From positions 2,466,001-2,530,000 of the forward strand of contig NZ_CP030265.1 in assembly GCF_008843145.1 (NCBI RefSeq): 64,000 bases of DNA. Direction: 5' to 3'. The translations under genes were made by a program, and so were the position numbers. Of the stretch, positions 36,015 through 44,842 are shown one piece after another (the first letter of the stretch is position 1; each line of letters begins with the position of its first letter). This DNA comes from Skermanella pratensis (lineage in GTDB: Bacteria; Pseudomonadota; Alphaproteobacteria; Azospirillales; Azospirillaceae). The notes under the pieces were generated by a model that was given only the letters and a program-made list of their open reading frames with translations, was not told where the DNA came from and searched no databases.

Positions 36015-37796
36015 TCAGTGGTCGACCGCGGCCTTGGCGCCACGCGGCGACCGGATATAGTCGACGAGTTCCTGGATTTCGCGCGGCGGCGCGGCCGTCA
36101 TCTTGCTGATCGCGAAAGCGAGCGCGAAGTTGAGGAGCATGCCCACGAAGCCGATTCCTTCCGGCGAAATTCCCAACAGCCAGTTCTCAGGCGTGTTGAC
36201 GCCGATGGGATCGATGAAGATACCCTTGAAGTAGACGATGTAGCCCATGGTGAAGATCAGCCCGGCAAGCATGCCGGCGATCGCCCCTTCACGGTTCACC
36301 CTCTTCGCGAAAATGCCCATCATGATCGCAGGGAAAAGCGAACTGGCCGCGAGGCCGAAGGCGAAAGCGACCACCTCCGCCACGAAACCGGGTGGATTGT
36401 ATCCCAGGTACCCGGCGATCAGGATGGCGAAGCCGGCGGCGATGCGGCCCGCCAACAGTTCTTGTTTCTCCGTGATGTTCCTGGCGAAGGTGCTCTTCAT
36501 CAAGTCGTGGGAAATCGACGACGAGATCACCAGCAACAGGCCCGCGGCGGTGGACAGGGCCGCCGCGATGCCGCCCGCCGCGACCAGTGCTATGACCCAG
36601 TTGGGCAGTCCCGCGATCTCGGGATTGGCGAGCACCATGATGTCGCGATCCACGGTCAGCTCGTTGCCGGCCCAGCCATACTGCTGCTCCAACGCGTCGC
36701 TCATTCCCGTCGGGTTGTAGTACTGGATACGACCGTCGCCGTTCTTGTCCTCGAACTTCAGAAGGCCCGTCTGTTCCCACCGCTGCATCCAGGCCGGACG
36801 CTCCTCGTAAAGCAGGTTGCCGTCCGGTGCACCGACCGCACCGACCTGCAGAGTGTCCATAAGATTGTAGCGGGCCATGGCGCCGACGGCCGGTGCGCAG
36901 AGATACAGCAGGGCGATGAAGAACAACGCCCAGCCGGCCGACGAGCGGGCGTCGCGCACGCGCGGTACGGTGAAGAAACGGACGATCACGTGCGGCAGGC
37001 CCGCGGTACCGACCATGAGGGCAGCAGTGATGGCGAACAGGTCGATGACACTCTTCTGCCCGTCGGTGTAGGCAGCGAAGCCAAGCTCGGTGACAACGGC
37101 GTTCAACCGTTCCAGAAGATACACTCCGTCCGCGCTGACGCCCGGGGTGTCCACGAGGCTGCTGCCAAGGCCAAGCGGCGGGACCGGATTGCCGGTCAGT
37201 TGGAGGGAAATGAAGATCGCCGGCACGATGTAGGCGGTGATCAGGACGACGTATTGGGCGACTTGGGTGTAAGTGATCCCTTTCATCCCGCCCAGCACGG
37301 CATAGATGAAAACGATGCCCATGCCGACGACCAGCCCAACCTCGATGCTGACCTCAAGGAAGCGGGAGAAGACGATGCCGACGCCGCGCATCTGCCCCGC
37401 GACATAAACGAATGAAATGAAGATCAGGCAGACCACCGCCACGACCCGCGCGGAGTCGCTGTAATAGCGGTCGCCGATGAACTCGGGCACGGTGAACTTG
37501 CCGTATTTCCGCAAGTACGGCGCAAGAAGCATGGCCAGCAGAACATAGCCGCCGGTCCATCCCATCAGGTAGACTGAGCCGCCGTAGCCCAGAAACGCGA
37601 TCAACCCCGCCATGGAGATGAACGAGGCCGCCGACATCCAGTCGGCGCCGGTCGCCATGCCGTTGGCGATGGGGTGGACGCCCTTGCCGGCGACATAGAA
37701 GTCACCCGTCGTCGCCGCCCGCGTCCAGATGGCGATCCCGATATACAGGGCGAACGTGGCTCCGACGACGAGATAGGTCAGGGTCTGGAGTTCCAT
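36015..37796 (-). CDS. actP: Cation:acetate (VC_2705-type) sodium/solute symporter ActP
   Basis: 593-residue sodium:solute symporter with about 13 TM helices, of the acetate-permease type that is paired with a small DUF4212 subunit. Family phrases: FYVAGKGVHPIANGMATGAD, ASFISMAGLIAFLGYGGSVY, FGLAASSLFPAIMMGIFAKR and GTAGLPHVIVRFFTVPRVRD. It takes up short organic acids with sodium. The long insert near residues 330-390 (NLLYEERPAWMQRWEQTG; FEDKNGDGRIQYYNPTGM) is an EF-hand-like segment also seen in relatives. The DUF4212 gene is 24 bases upstream and the cNMP/CBS protein downstream. Confidence 0.92.
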   Translation of the reverse strand: MELQTLTYLVVGATFALYIGIAIWTRAATTGDFYVAGKGVHPIANGMATGADWMSAASFISMAGLIAFLGYGGSVYLMGWTGGYVLLAMLLAPYLRKYGKFTVPEFIGDRYYSDSARVVAVVCLIFISFVYVAGQMRGVGIVFSRFLEVSIEVGLVVGMGIVFIYAVLGGMKGITYTQVAQYVVLITAYIVPAIFISLQLTGNPVPPLGLGSSLVDTPGVSADGVYLLERLNAVVTELGFAAYTDGQKSVIDLFAITAALMVGTAGLPHVIVRFFTVPRVRDARSSAGWALFFIALLYLCAPAVGAMARYNLMDTLQVGAVGAPDGNLLYEERPAWMQRWEQTGLLKFEDKNGDGRIQYYNPTGMSDALEQQYGWAGNELTVDRDIMVLANPEIAGLPNWVIALVAAGGIAAALSTAAGLLLVISSSISHDLMKSTFARNITEKQELLAGRIAAGFAILIAGYLGYNPPGFVAEVVAFAFGLAASSLFPAIMMGIFAKRVNREGAIAGMLAGLIFTMGYIVYFKGIFIDPIGVNTPENWLLGISPEGIGFVGMLLNFALAFAISKMTAAPPREIQELVDYIRSPRGAKAAVDH

Positions 37797-37820
37797 TATT
37801 TCAACCTTCCGTACAGCCGC

Positions 37821-38087
37821 CTAGATCTCGTCGACGTTGAACTGCCGGTCGAGCCGGTTCATCCGCCAAGCGTAGAAAATGATGAGAAGCAGGAAGACGA
37901 CGATCGAGCCCTGTTGGGCGAACCAGAATCCTAGAGGAAAACCGCCGACCATGATGCCGTTGAGGGCTTCGGCGAATATTATTCCGGCGCCGAAGGATAC
38001 CAGGAACCATACAAGCAGGCATCCCAGGACTGTTCGGATATTGGCGCGCCAGTATTGCTGCGCCTGAGTGTCAAGATTGTTCCTCAT
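37821..38087 (-). CDS. DUF4212 small symporter subunit
   Basis: 88-residue protein with two TM helices (TVLGCLLVWFLVSFGAGIIF and GSIVVFLLLIIFYAWRMNRL) joined by GGFPLGFWFAQQ. This is the DUF4212 pattern of the small subunit partnering VC_2705-type sodium:solute symporters. AGGGAGG lies six bases before the ATG at 38087, which decides the start over the upstream TTG. First gene of the actP operon. Confidence 0.92.
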   Translation of the reverse strand: MRNNLDTQAQQYWRANIRTVLGCLLVWFLVSFGAGIIFAEALNGIMVGGFPLGFWFAQQGSIVVFLLLIIFYAWRMNRLDRQFNVDEI

Positions 38088-38695
38088 CAGCAACCTCCCT
38101 CATCAGTTTTATTGAACCGCCAACCGGACGCCAAGGCAGCCTTGTTCCATAAACTTATCCATAAAATGATCGCGCTGACAATGGAGTTGCTGGAAATTCG
38201 TGGTGCTGGAGGCTGCTTTTTCGTCGAAGGCGGAAAGCCCGTTCAAGTGTCGAAGACGCCCGACCCTGCCCCCGGGATTGCCGGAGCCTCCGACTCCTGA
38301 AAGAGTGCAGCCATGTGATAGGGTGCGGGAGTTTCTGCAGAAGGGCTCAGCTCAGGCGAGCGGCCACGGTATGCGGGTGATGTCTGACGTCATCCCAACC
38401 CCGAGTATCTCCGGACGATGGTCCAGTCGATGATCCAGTCAATGGTTCAGACGACGCTCCTACCTGATCCCGGGTGCGCGCCATGAAGGTGCGCGAGGGC
38501 GGCAGCGTCGGCACCCAGGCGGTTTTGGTGGCGGTGGCGGTCGATTGGGGCGGCCGCGATGCTATGTTCATTTCACGAGATCACGGCTCGCTTACGTGCC
38601 TGAAAGCCAGCAGACAGTCGTCTCAACCGCCGCCCGGCAGGTCTTCGTCCAGCCTGATCGCAAGGCCACCGGACGTTTGCGTCGCTTCGTCGGAT
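38088..38695. other. Non-coding stretch upstream of the actP operon
   Basis: About 608 bases with no recognisable gene on either strand. Frames present do not resemble proteins I know. The first 100 bases next to the DUF4212 gene carry an AT-rich, promoter-like patch; the rest looks like worn former coding or spacer sequence. Confidence 0.5.
38152..38181 (-). promoter_or_regulatory. Possible sigma-70-type promoter of the actP operon
   Basis: On the minus strand TTGTCA (38181-38176), 18 bases and TAAGTT (38157-38152) form a -35/-10-like pair about 64 bases before the DUF4212 start. Two overlapping copies of TTTATGGA sit at and just upstream of the -10 and might be a regulator site. Read by eye only. 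Confidence 0.35.
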
Positions 38696-39265
38696 TCAGG
38701 CGACCGGAAAGACGCGCACCTCTGCCAGGAGTTCGTCAAACAACGCGGCGTGCGGCTCCGGCAGGGTACCCGCCGCCCAATAGGCGAAGGCGTCACAGTA
38801 CCACTCCTCGGCAATGGAGTTGTGGTTGGACAGGAGCTTCCGCAACACCGGATCGGCGAGCCAGCCGAGGCGCTGCATGCGGCGCAGGAAGTCGGTGTGT
38901 TCTGCCTCGATACGATGGCGCACGACGCCGGCGCCAGCCTCCCGGACCTCGAGAAGATGAAGGACGAAGTGGGCGTATTCGTGCAGGACGACAAAGGCGA
39001 CCTCCCACTCGGGGTCGGTGCCGCACTGCGCCAGATGGGCGAGCCAAGCCAGGTTCAGCCGGATGTTGGCTGTGCCCTCGGTGTGCAGGCCGATTGCGGC
39101 GTCCGGCCGGTGAAGCTCCTCGATGAAGTAGGAGACGTTGCACGGCGGCAGGCGGCCCAGGCCCTTGTCAGCCAACAAGCGGTTGGCCAGCGCCGCCGAG
39201 GGCGCAATGAACTCGTCGGCCACCCGGGACCGCTCGATGAACTGAGCCGACGACAAGAACCGCAT
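38696..39265 (-). CDS. HEXXH zincin-like protein, possibly ImmA/IrrE-related
   Basis: 189-residue cytoplasmic-looking protein with the zinc-metallopeptidase motif HEYAH at residues 95-99 (WEVAFVVLHEYAHFVLHLLE). A later acidic helix (SIAEEWYCDAFAYWAAGTL) could give the third ligand, as in gluzincin or ImmA/IrrE-type proteins. Other segments do not match a family I can name. No signal peptide, TM helix or toxin/antitoxin partner is seen beside it. It is flanked on both sides by stretches without genes, a typical setting for accessory genes. Confidence 0.65.
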   Translation of the reverse strand: MRFLSSAQFIERSRVADEFIAPSAALANRLLADKGLGRLPPCNVSYFIEELHRPDAAIGLHTEGTANIRLNLAWLAHLAQCGTDPEWEVAFVVLHEYAHFVLHLLEVREAGAGVVRHRIEAEHTDFLRRMQRLGWLADPVLRKLLSNHNSIAEEWYCDAFAYWAAGTLPEPHAALFDELLAEVRVFPVA

Positions 39266-39559
39266 GCTGCCTCTCCGCTTCCTCTGGAACCCACTTCCCC
39301 TGGGAATAGATGGGGCGAGCAGCGACCCGTCACATGGGCCCTCTCCGTTCGTGCGTTCACGCGACGTGGGACCGGCTCCGCTGGCAGCTGTGGATCGCGT
39401 CCGCCCTGTCCCATCTTGGCGCCGCGGGACGGGCCAGAGCAGTGCCTCTATTTCACGGACCGTCGAAATCTCCCGCCCAAGCTGCGCGCGCCGCTCGATC
39501 CCGTACGATGCCGCGACGCTGGAAGGCAGGATCCCGTTCCCACGGGCTCCGATATCTCA

Positions 39560-39828
39560 TCACGGTACTCGGCACCGCAGGTTGGCGTCGATCAAACGCT
39601 TCATGGTGTCGATGAATGCCTGCCGCTCCTGAGGCTGCAGGGCATCGATGGTGCGCAAATGAGCCCGGCCCACCCCTCTGCCAGCCGTTCCAATGTCAGC
39701 CGGCCGGCGTCGGTGAGCGTCGCCAGCTTCATGCGCCGATCGTCGGGAGCGATCCGGCGATCGATCAGGTCGCGCTTGCTGAGGGGTGTGATCCCGTATG
39801 TCAGGATCGCCGCGACCTGCGTCCGGAA
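39560..39828 (-). pseudogene. MarR-family regulator fragment, frameshifted
   Basis: Only the C-terminal part of a MarR-like regulator remains: the wing (RDLIDRRIAPDDRRMKLATL, TDAGRLTLERLAEGWA) in one frame, then AHLRTIDALQPQERQAFIDT in the next. A single added base around 39664-39672 would join them. The N-terminal helices before FRTQVAAIL are missing and the upstream side runs into the IclR gene. Truncation plus frameshift mean this is a remnant whatever the fate of the indel. The 294 bases between it and the metallopeptidase gene hold nothing recognisable. Confidence 0.65.
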
Positions 39829-39883
39829 AGCGCTGTGAGCCCGCCGGATCTCGGTGCTGCCATCGCTTGGGCAAGTCGAGGTG

Positions 39884-40669
39884 TCAGCCCGCACTGCCCA
39901 GACGGGTCGAGATCCGCTCCGCGCAAGTCTTCAGCGCGCCAACCGCTTCGACCTGGCTGACCTTGTTGCCCTTCATATGCAGGAAAGGAATGGTCAGGGC
40001 GGCGAGGGCGGTCCGGGAATGGCTGAGGATGGGGCAGGAAAGATCGACCACGCCCATGACCGCATCGCTGCCGCTTTCCTCGTAGCCGTTCCGCCCTATC
40101 CCGTCCAGGCGGCGCTCCAGTTCCGCCGCGGCCTTCGTTTCCCCGGTATGGGCGAGGGCACACTCGATCCGGGCGGCACGCTCGCCGGGACTCTGGAACG
40201 CCATGAGGACCCGGCCCGACGCCGTTTCGATGGCGGAGAAGGTTGCACCGGCCTTGACCGAGAAGGTGCGGGCGGTCGATCCCTCGTCCTTCGCCACGAT
40301 CATGATGCGGTCCAAGTCCCAGACCGAGAGGTGACACGACTGCCCGGTCTGCTCCGCGAGCACCCGCATGTCCGCCCTCGCGGCGGAGAGCAGGCGCTCC
40401 AGGGCCGGGTGCCGGGTGGACAGATCGAAAAGCTTGAGCGTCAGGACATAGCCTCCATCGGCGCCGTACCGGCGGACATAGCCACGCCGCTCCAGGGCCA
40501 CGAGCATCCTGAAGATCTCGCCGATCGACCGGTCCAGGCGGGAGGCGATATTGCTTTGGGACAGCGGTTCGCACTCGCCGGCCAGGAGTTCGAGAATGTC
40601 CAGCCCCTTTTCCAGCGCCGGTGCGCTGTAGCCGGCCCCGCGCTCGAACTGGATCTGTGCGTCACTCAT
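39884..40669 (-). CDS. IclR-family transcriptional regulator
   Basis: 261-residue IclR-type regulator. An N-terminal helix-turn-helix covers about residues 15-75 (KGLDILELLAGECEPLSQSN, SIGEIFRMLVALERRGYV). The effector-binding domain has typical phrases (ADMRVLAEQTGQSCHLSVWD, FSAIETASGRVLMAFQSPGE, GYEESGSDAVMGVVDLSCPI). It diverges from the PhyH/TRAP genes with 147 bases between starts, the usual place for a local regulator that senses the substrate or product of that operon. Confidence 0.92.
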   Translation of the reverse strand: MSDAQIQFERGAGYSAPALEKGLDILELLAGECEPLSQSNIASRLDRSIGEIFRMLVALERRGYVRRYGADGGYVLTLKLFDLSTRHPALERLLSAARADMRVLAEQTGQSCHLSVWDLDRIMIVAKDEGSTARTFSVKAGATFSAIETASGRVLMAFQSPGERAARIECALAHTGETKAAAELERRLDGIGRNGYEESGSDAVMGVVDLSCPILSHSRTALAALTIPFLHMKGNKVSQVEAVGALKTCAERISTRLGSAG

Positions 40670-40816
40670 CGCAAACCATTTTTTCAGGCATCGGAGTTTT
40701 ACCCTTGCTCGATCACTATCGAATATGAAAACCTCTTAGGCAAGGCTGCGACAACACGACGCATCAGGTCACCTCAAAGACCCGATGCCGAAAAGATCAG
40801 GCCAGGAGGAAATGCC

Positions 40817-41671
40817 ATGACCACGACCCTGTCGAGCGACTCCGTCGATCTTCTCAGGAACGAGGGCATTCTTTTTCCCATCCCCGTCTTCGGCGAGGAG
40901 GAAATCGCCGGATACCGCGCGAAGCTCGAGGATCTCGCGAAGCGGGAAGGGGGCAAGCTGTCCCGCTCGACCAACCAGAAGCCGCACCTGCTCCTGCCGT
41001 GGCTGAACCGCATGATCCGGGATCCGCGTATCCTCGATCCCGTTTCCGCGGTGCTCGGTCCCGACATCCTGTGCTGGGGATCCGGATTCTTCTGGAAGCC
41101 GCCCAAGGATCCCGCGTTCATCTCCTGGCACCAGGATTCCACCTACTGGGGGCTCTCGGCTCCGGATATCGTGACGGCCTGGATCGCCTTCACGCCCAGT
41201 ACGGCCGAGAGCGGCTGCATGCGCGTCGTGCCCGGAAGCCACCACAAGGACCAGCTCCCGCACAAGGACACCTTCGCCGAAACCAACCTGCTGTCGCGCG
41301 GCCAGGAAGTCGCCGTCGAGGTGGACGAGCGCGACGCGGTCGACGTGGTCCTCCGGCCGGGCGAGATGTCCATCCACCACGTCCGCCTGATCCACGGGTC
41401 GGAGCCGAACCGTTCCGACCAGCCGCGCATCGGGTTCGCCATCCGGTACATCCCCACCTACATCCGCCAGACCGCCGGGATCCGCGACAGCGCCACCCTT
41501 GTCTGCGGCACGGACCAGTACGGGAACTTCGATCCGGAGCCGGTGCCGGAAAGCGATTTCGATCCGGCGGCGGTTGCATTCCACGCGGCCATGCTCGAAC
41601 GATCGGAACAGATCCTGTACGCCGGCGCGTCCGAGGTCAGGCACTTCGAGCAGCCGTCCGTCCGCGGCTGA
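40817..41671 (+). CDS. Phytanoyl-CoA dioxygenase (PhyH)-family oxygenase
   Basis: 284-residue Fe(II)/2-oxoglutarate-dependent dioxygenase of the PhyH family. The iron ligands are seen as the HxD of WHQDSTYWGL and the distal His of IHGSEPNRSDQPRIGFAIRY, with Arg for 2-oxoglutarate. Such enzymes hydroxylate small molecules, fatty acyl groups or natural products. AGGAGG lies seven bases before the ATG. It is the first gene of an operon with a DctPQM TRAP transporter, so it probably oxidises the imported compound. Substrate not determinable. Confidence 0.9.
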   Translation: MTTTLSSDSVDLLRNEGILFPIPVFGEEEIAGYRAKLEDLAKREGGKLSRSTNQKPHLLLPWLNRMIRDPRILDPVSAVLGPDILCWGSGFFWKPPKDPAFISWHQDSTYWGLSAPDIVTAWIAFTPSTAESGCMRVVPGSHHKDQLPHKDTFAETNLLSRGQEVAVEVDERDAVDVVLRPGEMSIHHVRLIHGSEPNRSDQPRIGFAIRYIPTYIRQTAGIRDSATLVCGTDQYGNFDPEPVPESDFDPAAVAFHAAMLERSEQILYAGASEVRHFEQPSVRG

Positions 41672-41753
41672 GCACCGAGGGGCCGATCCATAACAAGACG
41701 CATAAAACAAGACGCATAACAAGAAGCAGGAAAGCCTGAAGGAGGGAGGAAAC

Positions 41754-42731
41754 ATGAAACGGTTGTTCGCCGCCGCCGCGCTGGCGGCCTTCTGGGCCGG
41801 TGCTGCTCCGGCCATGGCGCAGAGCTACGTGATCAAGTTCGCCCATTCGCTCTCGAACACGGAGCCGGCTCACCTCGCGGCGGAGTATTTCGCCAAGAAT
41901 GTCGGGGAGCGCACCGGCGGGCAGGTTTCGATCAGCGTCTTCCCGAGCGAGCAGCTGGGATCGGGAAAGGATGTCAACGAGATGATCCGGCAGGGCGCGC
42001 CGGTCATGAACATCACCGATCCCGGCTACCTTTCCGACTTCGTGCCGGACGTCGGGGTGTTGAACGGACCCTACCTGCTGAAGGAGCCCGAGGACTTCAA
42101 GAAGATCCTGGCCAGCGACTGGTACGACGGGATCGACGCGAGCCTGCAGGAGGCGGGGTTCCGCGTCGTTTCCTTCAACGGGCTGTTCGGCCCCCGGCAT
42201 ATCCTGTCGGACAAGCCGGTCCGCTCACCGGCCGACATGCAGGGCGTGACGATCCGTGTCCCGCCCAACCAGATGTGGATCGAAACCTTCAGGGCCATGG
42301 GCGCGCGGCCGACCACGGTGAACTGGTCGGAAGTCTATACGGCGCTTCAGCAGAACGTCGTCTCCGCCGTAGAGGCGCCGCTGGGATCCCTCTACGGATC
42401 GAAACTGCACGAGACCCGCAAGACGCTGTCGCTGGACAGCCATTTCATCTCGTGGATCACGTTCGTGATGAGCGAGCAGTACTTCAAAATGTTGCCCAAG
42501 GATATCCAGCAGGTCCTGCTCGAGGAGGGAGAGAAGGCCGGCGAGTACATGACCAGACTCACCCTGGAGCGGGAGGCGGACTACATCGCCAAGTTCAAGG
42601 AGGCCGGCGTGACCGTGGTGGACGACGTCGATCTCGATGCCTTCGCCAAAGCGACGGAGAGTGTCTATTCCGCTTTCCCGAAGTGGACACCCGGGCTTCA
42701 TGAGCAGGTTCAGGAGATCCTCAACTACTGA
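41754..42731 (+). CDS. dctP: TRAP transporter solute receptor DctP-type
   Basis: 325-residue periplasmic TRAP receptor. Signal peptide residues 1 to about 22 (KRLFAAAALAAFWAGAAPAM). DctP features: IKFAHSLSNTEPAHLAAEYF, RTGGQVSISVFPSEQLGSGK, and the substrate-binding Arg region (PADMQGVTIRVPPNQMWIE; GARPTTVNWSEVYTALQQNV). A strong AAGGAGGGAGG precedes the ATG. It supplies the small and large permeases encoded next. Confidence 0.93.
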   Translation: MKRLFAAAALAAFWAGAAPAMAQSYVIKFAHSLSNTEPAHLAAEYFAKNVGERTGGQVSISVFPSEQLGSGKDVNEMIRQGAPVMNITDPGYLSDFVPDVGVLNGPYLLKEPEDFKKILASDWYDGIDASLQEAGFRVVSFNGLFGPRHILSDKPVRSPADMQGVTIRVPPNQMWIETFRAMGARPTTVNWSEVYTALQQNVVSAVEAPLGSLYGSKLHETRKTLSLDSHFISWITFVMSEQYFKMLPKDIQQVLLEEGEKAGEYMTRLTLEREADYIAKFKEAGVTVVDDVDLDAFAKATESVYSAFPKWTPGLHEQVQEILNY

Positions 42732-42784
42732 AGCGGACGATCGCCGAGTGCGATCCGAACATGGAACGGACCAGGGGAGAGGCC

Positions 42785-43318
42785 ATGGTTGAACTGGTCG
42801 GGGCGGCCGATGGCCGCACGGTCGGGCAGGCGCAGGCTGGCTGGCTGCGTCGCGCGATCGCCAATCTGGAGGAAACCGCCGCAAGCGCAGCCCTCGTCAT
42901 CGTCGTGTTGTCGGTCTGCTGGGGAGTGCTCAGCCGGTACGTGACCCAGCAACCGGCGGCATGGTCGGGAGAGGTCGCCGCCATAGCCTTCGCCTGGGTG
43001 GTCTTCCTGGGCGCCGCCGCCGGCTTCAAGCGGGGATTGCACGTCTCCATCGACATGGTCGTGTCATTGCTTCCCGCACGGGCGCGCCGTATCCTCGACC
43101 TGGGTGTTGAAATCCTGCTCGTGGCGTTCTGCCTTTACATGGTCTGGTTGGGCATCACCTTCGTCATCGCCAACTGGGAGAACCCGACCTCGGTGTTGCG
43201 GCTGTCCTCGTCGATCGTCTACGCGGCGGTGCCGGTCGGCTTCGGCCTGATGGCGATGCGCATCGTGCAACGCGCGATCGGCGCCTTGCGCGGCCCGCTT
43301 CCGGAGCAGGCGCCATGA
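42785..43318 (+). CDS. dctQ: TRAP transporter small permease DctQ-type
   Basis: 177-residue four-helix membrane protein (AALVIVVLSVCWGVLSRYV, WSGEVAAIAFAWVVFLGAAA, ILLVAFCLYMVWLGITFV, YAAVPVGFGLMAMRIVQRA). WSGEVAAIAFAWVVFLGAAAGF is the DctQ core. The start at 42785 has GGGGAGAGG upstream; 42761 is an alternative. Its TGA overlaps the ATG of the large permease as ATGA. Confidence 0.92.
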   Translation: MVELVGAADGRTVGQAQAGWLRRAIANLEETAASAALVIVVLSVCWGVLSRYVTQQPAAWSGEVAAIAFAWVVFLGAAAGFKRGLHVSIDMVVSLLPARARRILDLGVEILLVAFCLYMVWLGITFVIANWENPTSVLRLSSSIVYAAVPVGFGLMAMRIVQRAIGALRGPLPEQAP

Positions 43319-44597
43319 ATCTTCTCCCGGTTTCCATCATGTTCGGAATGCTGGCCCTCAACGTGCCGGTGGCGTTCGCCATCGCCATGGCGGCGCTCAG
43401 CTTCTTCCTGTTCGCCGGCGGCCTTCCCATCAACATCTTCGTGCAGCGCCTGGTGAGCGCCACCGAGTCCTTCCCTTTGCTCGCGGTCCCGTTCTTCATC
43501 CTTGCGGGCTCGATCATGAACCATGCCGGTATCACCCGGCGGCTGATGGGATTGGCCGATGCGCTCGTCGGCCACTGGGTCGGCGGGTTGGCGCAGGCGA
43601 ACATCATCCTGGCGGCGATGATGGGCGGCCTCTCGGCTTCGGCCAACGCCGACGCGGCCATGCAGGCCAAGATGCTCGGGCCGGAGATGATCCGCCGCGG
43701 CTACGCACCCGGTTTCGTGGCGGCCCTGACCGCCTGCGCCGCGGTGATCACGCCGATCATCCCGCCGGGCATCGGACTGATCATCTACGGTTTCCTGGCC
43801 GACGTCTCGATCGGCCGCCTGTTCATCGGCGGCGTGGTCCCGGGCCTGCTGCTGTGCGGCGCGCTGATGCTCGTCACGGCGGCGATCTCGAAGCGCCGGG
43901 GCTATCGGCCGAGCCGGCAGCGCTTCGTCTCCGGGGCGGAGCTGTGGAGCGCCTTCACCCAGGCGATCTGGGCGCTGACCATCCCCCTTTTCATCCTGGT
44001 CGGCATCCGGTACGGGATCTTCACGCCGACCGAAGCCGGAGCGATGACCGTGCTGTACGCGACGATCATCGGTTTCGCGGTGCATCGCGAGCTTCGGATC
44101 GCCGACCTGCCGTCGATCCTGACGGAGGCGGTGCTCGCGACGAGCACCGTCATGCTGATCATCTGCGCCGCCTCGGCCTTCGGCTTCTACATGGCGTGGG
44201 AGAGGATCCCGTTCACGGTGGCGGCGCAGCTGGTGGCCCTGACCCAGGATCCTTACCTGCTGCTCCTGCTGATCAACGTGATGCTGCTCGCCGTCGGGAT
44301 GCTGATCGAAGGGACGGCCGCGCTGATCCTGCTGGCCCCGATCCTGGTGCCGGTGATCACCAAGGTGGGCATCGACCCGGTGCATTTCGGCCTGGTGATG
44401 GTGGTGAACCTGACGATCGGGGCGTCACGCCGCCGGTCGGAACCTTGATGTACACGACCTGCTCGATACTCAATGTCCGCTTGCAGCGTTTCACCGTCGA
44501 GGGAATGCCTCTCATCCTCACCTTGATCGCCGTGCTGTTGCTGATCAGCTTTTTCCCCCAGATCGTCCTGTTCCTGCCCAACGCACTGATGGGATAG
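43315..44597 (+). pseudogene. dctM: TRAP transporter large permease DctM-type, interrupted by one-base frameshift
   Basis: Twelve-helix DctM permease, 427 residues if one base is restored, exactly the usual length. Frame one ends ...GLVMVVNLTIG then SRRRSEP stop; the other frame continues VTPPVGTLMYTTCSILNV and ends LFLPNALMG. Adding a fifth G in GGGG at 44419-44422 restores the family motif G-x-TPPVG. Everything before is intact (MNLLPVSIMFGMLALNVPVA, MMGGLSASANADAAMQAKML, IIPPGIGLIIYGFLADVSIG). Missing the last helix would inactivate the transporter, so an assembly error is the more economical reading. Confidence 0.9.
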
Positions 44598-44659
44598 GAA
44601 CCCGTATCGGATAGCCTCCACAAGACCGAAGTAATCCCCGCCGCGGGCCATGACGCAAC

Positions 44660-44842
44660 CGGGATGCCGTCGAGTTCGCCGCCCTGGAATGGGTGGACTG
44701 GTTCAACAACCAGCCCGTGCTCGAACCCATCGGCAACATTCCGCCCGCCGAGGCCGAAGCACGCTACCATGCTCAAACCGACGATGTCGCCTTGGCGGCG
44801 TGACTCAACCAAACCAGCCTCCGGAAAACTCGGCGAGGTTCA
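44660..44842 (+). mobile_element. IS3-family transposase 3' remnant with IS terminus
   Basis: Last 47 codons of an IS3-family OrfB transposase: AALEWVDWFNNQPVLEPIGN, PPAEAEARYHAQ, stop at 44801-44803. The non-coding IS end follows (ACTCAACCAAACCAGCCTCC ... GAGGTTCA), resembling the right inverted repeat of that family and ending at 44842. The catalytic DDE part and the left end are absent. The remnant touches the stop codon of the methyltransferase gene on the other strand. Confidence 0.8.

Noticed and set aside
38474-39838. 454-residue plus-strand open frame
   Set aside because: Opposite the HEXXH gene, with no domain and no ribosome binding site.
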